From Sulfodiicoccus acidiphilus (GTDB lineage Archaea > Thermoproteota > Thermoprotei_A > Sulfolobales > Sulfolobaceae), in NCBI RefSeq assembly GCF_003967175.1, contig NZ_AP018553.1, positions 992,001-1,056,000 of the forward strand: a stretch of 64,000 nt of DNA, in the 5' to 3' direction. This document shows positions 58,104-64,000 of this stretch, in pieces. The notes beneath the pieces were generated by a model. It saw nothing but the letters and a program-made list of their open reading frames with translations, made no database searches and had not been told where the DNA came from. Made by a program: the position numbers and the translations under genes. The stretch's first letter is position 1. Every line of letters starts with the position of its first letter.

Positions 58104-59087
58104 TTACTGGCTTCCCTCAATAAAAACTCCACAGCTTGAATTCTCCATGGCCTTCTCTAGCAGGTCCAACATAGAGTCGAGGACATAATGTAAAGACATC
58201 ACCTCCGGCCTGGAGTTCTTAAGCTCCTTGAGTTCCTCTCTACTCTGCACAATCATGGTGAAGCCGTTGTTTATTCTCTTATAGCTTGGGAAGATAAGTG
58301 ACATCACAACTTCGTCGAGTACATCGTTTACCTTCTGCAGTAGGCCCCTTACGATGTGGGATTCATCCTCACTCAACTCGACTTCAGAAAGCAATTCCTC
58401 TAGCTTCTCGACGTAGTGGGTCACTGTCATGAGAGTCTGGGCTGCCAGTAGCGCCAAGTAACCTAAAGTGAAACCGTTCTCCTTGTCCTCTCTCTTACCG
58501 ATTATTCGTCTACTGAGCATGTAGTGGACTCTTTTGAGCTCCTCGAGCGTTCCCTTCTCAGTGGTCCTCTTCTTCTCCTGCACTACGAAGGAACTCAAGT
58601 CATCTATCTGTTTAGCCACTATGTTAAGCATCCTCCTCAGCAAGGATTCGACGCCTACCTTCTCTGAATCGAGAAGACAGTCTATTCTTATTAGGCTGTC
58701 ACCGATCTCAGTTACTTCCATTCCCACCATCTGTTTCACAGAACTCATCACCTCCTCAAACTCCTTCTGTCCAAAGGACTTCTTACTCTCCAGCACAATC
58801 TCGTCGTAGCCTAGCGAGTACAGGCACGATATGGTCCTGTGCAGCTGTTGTTTAGTAGAATCCACGTCAACTCTTATGGATTTTTTGGCTGGGCTTACCT
58901 TCACCTTCTCTGCAGTGAGCCTAAGGGATCCGCTGGACTCCAACTCCATTATCACCTTATCCCCCGGCTTTATGTTCCACTTGTTTATCCATTTCTTAGG
59001 CAAGGTGATGAAGAGGGAGGAAGAGCCGAGCTTCTGCACCTTCCGACTCTCTACGTCTTTCTGTTCTCCGTTGATGGAACTGCGCAA
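58104..59087 (-). CDS. AbrB-PhoU fusion regulator (phosphate uptake regulator family)
   Basis: 327 residues. N-terminal SpoVT/AbrB DNA-binding fold (about 14-62: RKVQKLGSSSLFITLPKKWI, KPGDKVIMELESSGSLRL), then two long PhoU-type helical regions (about 110-315, SVKQMVGMEVTEIGDSLIRI, MLSRRIIGKREDKENGF). Common archaeal architecture, likely controlling phosphate or metal responses. Located 16 bp before sufC, possibly the same transcript. Confidence 0.85.
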   Translation of the reverse strand: MRSSINGEQKDVESRKVQKLGSSSLFITLPKKWINKWNIKPGDKVIMELESSGSLRLTAEKVKVSPAKKSIRVDVDSTKQQLHRTISCLYSLGYDEIVLESKKSFGQKEFEEVMSSVKQMVGMEVTEIGDSLIRIDCLLDSEKVGVESLLRRMLNIVAKQIDDLSSFVVQEKKRTTEKGTLEELKRVHYMLSRRIIGKREDKENGFTLGYLALLAAQTLMTVTHYVEKLEELLSEVELSEDESHIVRGLLQKVNDVLDEVVMSLIFPSYKRINNGFTMIVQSREELKELKNSRPEVMSLHYVLDSMLDLLEKAMENSSCGVFIEGSQ

Positions 59088-59168
59088 AGTAGACCCTATT
59101 AGCCTATCTTAAACCGCGTTTATAAAGATGTTGCAAAGACCATATATGAGTTTCGTCACTGTATAATG

Positions 59169-59543
59169 TCAGTCTATTTTAGGGATTGTCAGCTTCAACC
59201 TCCCCTTAACTTTCGACATCCTTAATTTGTCAGCGGAAGCATTTGGAGGTACCCTGAAGGAGAGACGATATCTATGGCCCTGTTTATTTACGCACATTAC
59301 GCTGACCTTATCTCCCTCTATCTTCACGTTAACGTCGCTAGTCTCCACATAGGGAATATCTATAACGTAGTAGTAGAATCCTTGGTCTTCGTATAGCGTG
59401 TAAAGTGGAGTGAGTTCTCCCATTCCACCATACCTGATCCTTTCTAACCTACTCATGAGCTCCTCTATCTCCCTCCTTATTTCCTCTATCTCCCTCTCAA
59501 CTAAGTTCTCCGGCTCTGTTGTGGTCCTCTTGTAAGTGGGCAT
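59169..59543 (-). CDS. hsp20: Small heat-shock protein, Hsp20 family
   Basis: 124 residues. The N-terminal helix (LVEREIEEIRREIEELMSRL) is followed by an alpha-crystallin domain: YYYVIDIPYVETSDVNVKIE, VSVMCVNKQGHRYRLSFRVP and KVKGRLKLTIPKID. An IxI-like tail motif (IPKI) is present at the very end. ATP-independent holdase. It is 6 bp after the PAC2-family gene in the glycine-cleavage operon. Confidence 0.9.
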   Translation of the reverse strand: MPTYKRTTTEPENLVEREIEEIRREIEELMSRLERIRYGGMGELTPLYTLYEDQGFYYYVIDIPYVETSDVNVKIEGDKVSVMCVNKQGHRYRLSFRVPPNASADKLRMSKVKGRLKLTIPKID

Positions 59544-59549
59544 GGTGAA

Positions 59550-60293
59550 TCACGCGTAGGTAGTCGGCCCGGCTCTGCCGCTTATGTTCTTCTTGGTCTC
59601 TTCCATCAATCCTCTTATCCTTGCCCTTATCGCCTCTGCCTCCTTCAGTAAGTTATCGGTGGAGACAGAGAAGCCCGTGAACTTAGAAACGACCTCTATC
59701 GCTGCAGCTGACGCCTCTGGATCTGGAAGGTCCAAGAAGGATTCAACGGTCACGACTAAGTTCCTTAAACCTCTCCTCTTCGACTCTAGCAAGATCGGGG
59801 CATATGGTCCGGCTATGTAGCCCTCGTCGAACCTAGGCGCGAGACTCATTTTCTCTGTTTCTTTGGCTAGCTCTTCGTTGCTGGTGATCCAATATACTCC
59901 GAGTCTCTCCAGATCTAACCTGTTTGGAACTGGAATTCCAGTCACTGATATCAGGGCGTAGACGTCGAACTTAGTTGCTAGGGAGCACACAAGCTCTGCC
60001 ACGTCTGTTGCAAGGGCAGGAGGTATGGCGACCCATGAGTTGAATACCAGCATGTTCTGGGAATAGTAGAGCCTGATTGGTGGTTTCGCTAATCCTCCAG
60101 AGACCTGGACAATCGTGGGAGAGAGTTTCTGCAAGTAAAAGTGAGCCACCTCAGCCATTCTTGTTTCTCTTATCAAATATTCCGCGGCTATCTGCCCTAC
60201 GAGTCCTGCGTCTGGGAGACCCACGAACAAGTACCTCGGTTTAGGTAGAGTTGGTTCCTCTAACATTACGGTCTCGTAAGACACTTCACTCAC
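59550..60293 (-). CDS. PAC2-family proteasome-assembly-chaperone-like protein
   Basis: 247 residues of the COG2047/PAC2 type: [54 protein letters not shown], and a helical C-terminus [20 protein letters not shown]. Eukaryotic PAC2 helps assemble the 20S proteasome; the archaeal homologs are poorly known. It overlaps gcvH by 8 bp. Confidence 0.88.
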   Translation of the reverse strand: MSEVSYETVMLEEPTLPKPRYLFVGLPDAGLVGQIAAEYLIRETRMAEVAHFYLQKLSPTIVQVSGGLAKPPIRLYYSQNMLVFNSWVAIPPALATDVAELVCSLATKFDVYALISVTGIPVPNRLDLERLGVYWITSNEELAKETEKMSLAPRFDEGYIAGPYAPILLESKRRGLRNLVVTVESFLDLPDPEASAAAIEVVSKFTGFSVSTDNLLKEAEAIRARIRGLMEETKKNISGRAGPTTYA

Positions 60294-60678
60294 CTATCTT
60301 CTTCATGTAGTTCTCGGGTGTGAGTAGGTTAGCCAATGGCCCTGAAGGCTTTATCTTGAAGATCCATCCCTCACCGTAGGGATCCTTGTTGAGCAGCTCT
60401 GGAGACTCCACGAGTCGCTCATTGACCTCGGTTATTGTACCGTCAACTGGAGAGTATATATCGGCGGCGGCCTTAACCGATTCCACGACTGCTATTGGAT
60501 CTCCTTTCCTGACTTGCGTGTTAGGTTTTGGTAGATCGACTCCAATTATGTCCCTGAGTTTCTTTTGCGCGTAGTCCGTTATTCCAACTATTAAGACGTC
60601 CTTCTCTACCTTAACCCACTCGTCCGAGTCCGTGTAGAGCCTATCGTTCACTATTAAGTACTTTGTCCTTTTCTCCAT
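60286..60678 (-). CDS. gcvH: Glycine cleavage system H protein
   Basis: 130 residues. Lipoyl-lysine K69 in [15 protein letters not shown]-protein fold with [20 protein letters not shown] and the end WIFKIKPSG. Carries the aminomethyl group between P-, T- and L-proteins. Follows gcvT by 4 bp and overlaps the PAC2 gene. Confidence 0.96.
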   Translation of the reverse strand: MEKRTKYLIVNDRLYTDSDEWVKVEKDVLIVGITDYAQKKLRDIIGVDLPKPNTQVRKGDPIAVVESVKAAADIYSPVDGTITEVNERLVESPELLNKDPYGEGWIFKIKPSGPLANLLTPENYMKKIGE

Positions 60679-60682
60679 ACTT

Positions 60683-61723
60683 TTACACCAGTGGGAAATC
60701 TGTCAGCTTGGCCTCTATTCGTCTTCCTCTCACTTCCACTTTAGAAGAGTAGCCCAAGAAGAGGTGGGAGGACTTCACGTATCCCATCCCTATGACCCGG
60801 GTTAGGTATGGTGAGTAAGTTGAGCTGGTGACCACACCTATCTCTTGGTCCTCGACCATTATTTTGCTATCTCTTCTTGGGATGACCCTTTCACCTTTCT
60901 TCAACTTGAGTCCGACCCTGATCTTGGTAACCCCTGTTCTGAGGGCCTGGACTAAGGCATTCCTCCCCAAGAACTCCTTCTCTAACGAGAACACCCAGTA
61001 TCTAGCCTCCAGGGGGTTCACTGTTTCGTCGATGTCCTCCCCATAAAGTACGAAACCCATTTCCTGTCTCAAGCTGTCCCTCGCTATCAGTCCAGCTGGT
61101 TTGATCCCGTTTGTCCTTAACTTCCTCAGAAGTAACTCCATTTCCTCTGGCCTGGCCCATATTTCTACTCCATCCTCTCCTGTCCATCCAGATCTACTGA
61201 GGAGGAAGGTCTCGATCCCCATGTATTTTATGCCCTTCTTGAAGCTTAGAGGCTCGATCTCCACCTTATCAGTGAATTCCCAAACTCTCCTACCCTGCAC
61301 GGCCACCATAGCATATTCCATGGTCAGGTCCTCAACTTCCAGGCCACTGTTCCGTTTTATCCAAGAGGCCACCTTCTCCCTGTTGACGGCGTTGGTCACT
61401 ACCAGCCACGAGGATTCTCCTAGAACGTAAATCATCACATCGTCAACGAAGGTTCCCTTGTCCGTAAGGAAGGCTGTGGGTCCAACCATCTTTCCTGCTT
61501 CAGTGCTTCCTATTGCCTTGGCCACCAGGTACTCGAACTCCTCCTTTTTCCCTGTCACCATTAATCTCCCCATGTGGGATAGGTCGAAGAAGGCAGCAGA
61601 ACTCCTCACCGCCATGTGTTCATCTAAATATGATCCGTAACTCATAGGCATAGACCAACCAGCGAACACTCCGAAGTCCGCTCCCATTTCCTCCTCCAGG
61701 TTACGTAACCTTGTACTAAACAT
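60683..61723 (-). CDS. gcvT: Glycine cleavage system T protein (aminomethyltransferase)
   Basis: 346 residues from ATG 61723 ([20 protein letters not shown]), chosen because ggttataagg (61752-61761) lies about 30 bp upstream and the family begins there; codons before it would overlap the divergent gcvPA start. Motifs: [64 protein letters not shown]. Makes 5,10-methylene-THF-type carrier (a modified folate in Sulfolobus). Leads the gcvT-gcvH-PAC2-hsp20 operon. Confidence 0.94.
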   Translation of the reverse strand: MFSTRLRNLEEEMGADFGVFAGWSMPMSYGSYLDEHMAVRSSAAFFDLSHMGRLMVTGKKEEFEYLVAKAIGSTEAGKMVGPTAFLTDKGTFVDDVMIYVLGESSWLVVTNAVNREKVASWIKRNSGLEVEDLTMEYAMVAVQGRRVWEFTDKVEIEPLSFKKGIKYMGIETFLLSRSGWTGEDGVEIWARPEEMELLLRKLRTNGIKPAGLIARDSLRQEMGFVLYGEDIDETVNPLEARYWVFSLEKEFLGRNALVQALRTGVTKIRVGLKLKKGERVIPRRDSKIMVEDQEIGVVTSSTYSPYLTRVIGMGYVKSSHLFLGYSSKVEVRGRRIEAKLTDFPLV

Positions 61724-61762
61724 TATTACCTCACGAAATGTCGAGATAGAGAGGTTATAAGG

Positions 61763-63109
61763 TTGGGACTGACGCGACACCCGTGGTTACCTAACTTAGG
61801 AAGCGTAGGGGAAATGATGAGTTCTATAGGAATTTCCTCACTCGATCAGCTGTTCTCGGATGTCCCCCAATCGGTTAGACTGAAGAAGCCATTGAACGTG
61901 GCTGGGAAGCCTCTCTCCGAGCAGGAGATAGTGAGGAGATTGGAGGAACTCGAAAGGAAGAACACTCAACTAGTATGTCCTCCATTCTTGGGCGCTGGAG
62001 CCTGTCCTCACTACGTCCCTCAGGCTGTGAAGTTCGTAATAGGGAGGTCAGAGTTCTACACGGCTTACACCCCATACCAGCCAGAGGTGTCCCAAGGCTT
62101 ACTCCAGGCCATGTTCGAGTATCAGAGCTACATGGCCGAGCTCCTAGAAATGGAGGTGGTTAACTCATCTCTTTACGATTGGGGCTCTGCCCTCTCCGAG
62201 GCCGTCTTGATGGCACATAGGGTAACGGGAAGGCGAAGAGTTTTGGTCCCTGAGACTATTAATCCCTTTCATTTGCAAGTCTTGAAGACGTGGACCTACG
62301 GGAGAGGTGTCGTTGTCGAGCGAATTCCTTTCGACCACAGAGGCCTCTTGTCTATTGAGGCTCTGGAAGCCGAGCTCTCCAAGGGAGAGGTCGCAGCGGT
62401 CTACGTGCAGCAACCTAACTTCCTAGGTGTCCTCGAGGAGGAGTTGGAGTCTGTGGTTGAATTGGCGAAAAAGCATGGAGCACTGTCTATAATGGGAGTC
62501 AATCCATTGGTGTTAGGCGTGGTGAGGCCACCTGGAGAATATGGGTTCGATGTAGCAGTGGGGGACGGTCAGGAATTAGGGCTCTCCCTAAACTACGGTG
62601 GGCCAATGGTCGGATTCTTCGCAGTGAGGTGGGAAGGACGCCTAGTGAGGCAGATGCCTGGTAGGATTGTTGGACTAACTACCGACTCCGAGGGTAGACA
62701 GTCCTACGCCCTCGTTCTTCAGACTAGAGAACAGTTCACCAGAAGGGAGAAAGCCACATCCAACATAACCACCAACGAGGCTCTGATGGCCTTAGCTAAC
62801 CTAGTGTACCTTAGTCTGCTCGGCCCAAATGGGCTGCGGGAGTTAGATGAGGAGATCATGAGCAGAAGTCACTATGCAGCTAGGAAGTTGCGAGAGGTGG
62901 GAGCCTCTTTGCCTTACAGTGGAGAGTTCTTCGAAGAGTTCCTAGTTAGGTTCCCAGCCCGATACAGCAAGGTTAAGGAGAGGATTCGAAGTAGGGGATT
63001 ACACGGCGGACTTCAGCTAGACGAGAACTCTGCCTTATTCTGTGTTACTGAGGTTCACTCCAAGGACAATATAGATAAGATGGTAGAGGCTGTAGCGGAG
63101 GTCATGTGA
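61763..63109 (+). CDS. gcvPA: Glycine dehydrogenase (decarboxylating) subunit 1
   Basis: 448 residues: RHPWLPNLGSVGEMMSSIGI, GAGACPHYVPQAVKFVIGR, YTPYQPEVSQGLLQAMFEYQ, SLYDWGSALSEAVLMA, NYGGPMVGFFAVR, RQSYALVLQTREQ. TTG start keeps the conserved RHPWLPN. Subunit 1 of the two-part P-protein, which decarboxylates glycine with PLP on subunit 2. Divergent from gcvT with a 39-bp gap between starts. Confidence 0.95.
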   Translation: MGLTRHPWLPNLGSVGEMMSSIGISSLDQLFSDVPQSVRLKKPLNVAGKPLSEQEIVRRLEELERKNTQLVCPPFLGAGACPHYVPQAVKFVIGRSEFYTAYTPYQPEVSQGLLQAMFEYQSYMAELLEMEVVNSSLYDWGSALSEAVLMAHRVTGRRRVLVPETINPFHLQVLKTWTYGRGVVVERIPFDHRGLLSIEALEAELSKGEVAAVYVQQPNFLGVLEEELESVVELAKKHGALSIMGVNPLVLGVVRPPGEYGFDVAVGDGQELGLSLNYGGPMVGFFAVRWEGRLVRQMPGRIVGLTTDSEGRQSYALVLQTREQFTRREKATSNITTNEALMALANLVYLSLLGPNGLRELDEEIMSRSHYAARKLREVGASLPYSGEFFEEFLVRFPARYSKVKERIRSRGLHGGLQLDENSALFCVTEVHSKDNIDKMVEAVAEVM

Positions 63110-64000
63110 ATGTGGAACCAGGCTAGGTGGGAGGAACCCCTCCTTTTTCAGTACAAAGGGAAGAATAGAGTCGGATTAGCCGTTCCACGGGAAGACGTAA
63201 ACGATCGAGTGGAAGTTCCAAGTTCAGTTAAGAGGAGGAATCCCCTGGAGTTACCTGAACTGTCGGAACTAGAGGTCGTAAGGCACTTCATAAGGCTGTC
63301 TCAGATGAGCTACGGAGTCGACGTTGGGATGGTGCCGTTGGGTTCCTGCACAATGAAGTATAACCCGAAAGTTCAGGAGGCCGCATCTAAATTGACGGAG
63401 AACGCTCATCCCCTACAGGACGAGGATACGGTGCAGGGCGTGTTAGAGATGTTGTACGATATGCAGAACTGGCTGGCTGAGATAACTGGAATGGAGCAGT
63501 GCAGCCTACAGGTACCTGCGGGTTCCGCAGGCGAGTTGGCAGGTGTTCTGATGATGAAGAAGTATCACGAGGATAAGGGGGAAACAAGGACGGATATGTT
63601 GGTTGCAGACAGCGCCCACGGCACCAACCCGGCTAGTGCAGCAATGGCCGGCTTCAAGGTAGTTTACGTAAAGACCGATCACAGGGGACTAGTTGACTAC
63701 GGGCTACTCAAGGAGATCGTTGGGCCCTCTACGGCCGGATTCATGCTCACCAATCCAAACACGCTAGGCCTTTTCGAGGAGAACATCTTGGAGATCGCGG
63801 ACACTATACACTCCGTAGATGGAAAGCTCTACTACGACGGTGCTAATTTGAATGGGATAGTTGGAGTCGCTAGGCCTGGAGACATGGGATTCGACATTGT
63901 TCATCTCAACCTACACAAGACCTTCGCGGTGCCTCATGGAGGTGGTGGTCCTGGAGCAGGAGCTATCTGTGCCAAGGGTGATATGGTAGATTACTTACCA
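63110..64000 (+). CDS. gcvPB: Glycine dehydrogenase (decarboxylating) subunit 2, 3' end outside window
   Basis: Starts at ATG 63110 directly after the gcvPA stop and remains open to the window end (about 297 residues seen of roughly 500). Motifs: YGVDVGMVPLGSCTMKYNPK, NAHPLQDEDTVQGVLEMLY, DSAHGTNPASAAMAGF, MLTNPNTLGLFE, and PLP lysine in VHLNLHKTFAVPHGGGGPG. Carries the catalytic PLP site of the P-protein. Confidence 0.95.
   Translation, partial: MWNQARWEEPLLFQYKGKNRVGLAVPREDVNDRVEVPSSVKRRNPLELPELSELEVVRHFIRLSQMSYGVDVGMVPLGSCTMKYNPKVQEAASKLTENAHPLQDEDTVQGVLEMLYDMQNWLAEITGMEQCSLQVPAGSAGELAGVLMMKKYHEDKGETRTDMLVADSAHGTNPASAAMAGFKVVYVKTDHRGLVDYGLLKEIVGPSTAGFMLTNPNTLGLFEENILEIADTIHSVDGKLYYDGANLNGIVGVARPGDMGFDIVHLNLHKTFAVPHGGGGPGAGAICAKGDMVDYLP

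Overview
The window looks like chromosomal DNA from a Sulfolobales archaeon (Thermoproteota). The gene set is diagnostic: Alba, Gar1, TFB, TFE-beta, a CdvB-type ESCRT-III protein, aRF1, zinc-containing ferredoxin, NreA, a WhiP-like tandem winged-helix protein, a trpBADFEGC operon and an acryloyl-CoA reductase of the 3-hydroxypropionate/4-hydroxybutyrate type. Base composition looks richer in G+C than S. solfataricus and closer to Metallosphaera-like lineages. Genes are tightly packed, with many 4-bp overlaps, GTG/TTG starts and TATA boxes about 26-30 bp before the start codon (leaderless style).

Layout. 1-6 kb holds information processing: trm1, TFE-beta, a coiled-coil protein, a DUF373 membrane protein, gar1-tfb, alba. 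6-10.3 kb is an accessory stretch with an APC transporter, tRNA-Leu(GAG) and several IS200/IS605 remnants. 10.3-15.2 kb holds PEP synthase, a CdvB paralog and a UbiD-family protein. 15.2-20.7 kb is a thrC-aspartokinase-asd-PHP-nreA operon. argF and a divergent HTH gene follow. 22-28.4 kb contains an NAD-kinase-like protein, regulators, a WhiP-like gene next to AT-rich DNA (candidate replication origin), a DNA methyltransferase and a Cas4/RecB-like nuclease. 28.4-30.3 kb is sparse and ends in tRNA-Glu(CTC), which carries an apparent 14-nt D-arm intron. 30.3-38 kb runs zfx, an HTH_10 regulator, a CobD-like enzyme, an AlaX operon, a class-III aminotransferase with acryloyl-CoA reductase, and aRF1. 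A tnpB element and a miniature IS605-like unit lie at 38.1-39.6 kb. A PRTase, inositol-phosphate synthase, the trp operon, an aminotransferase and valS follow to 52.3 kb. Small unknown genes, an FAD enzyme, sufC, a PhoU-like regulator and the glycine-cleavage genes complete the window.

The most notable signal is that the natural start of the release factor aRF1 gene (ATG 36914, placed by its TATA box) runs into an in-frame UGA at codon 4. Resuming the conserved frame needs a +1 shift at CTT TGA, the same motif bacteria use to autoregulate RF2. Four other genes (COG1340-like coiled coil, asd, argF, valS) are each broken by a -1 shift exactly at a G run. That shared signature suggests either homopolymer undercalls or real frameshifting, and it must be settled before the aRF1 case is accepted. 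A second theme is four short (about 260-290 bp) IS605-like units that lack most of tnpB but keep a left end, a TATA box, the tnpB C-terminal tail region and a right-end hairpin. They may be guide-RNA-only elements.
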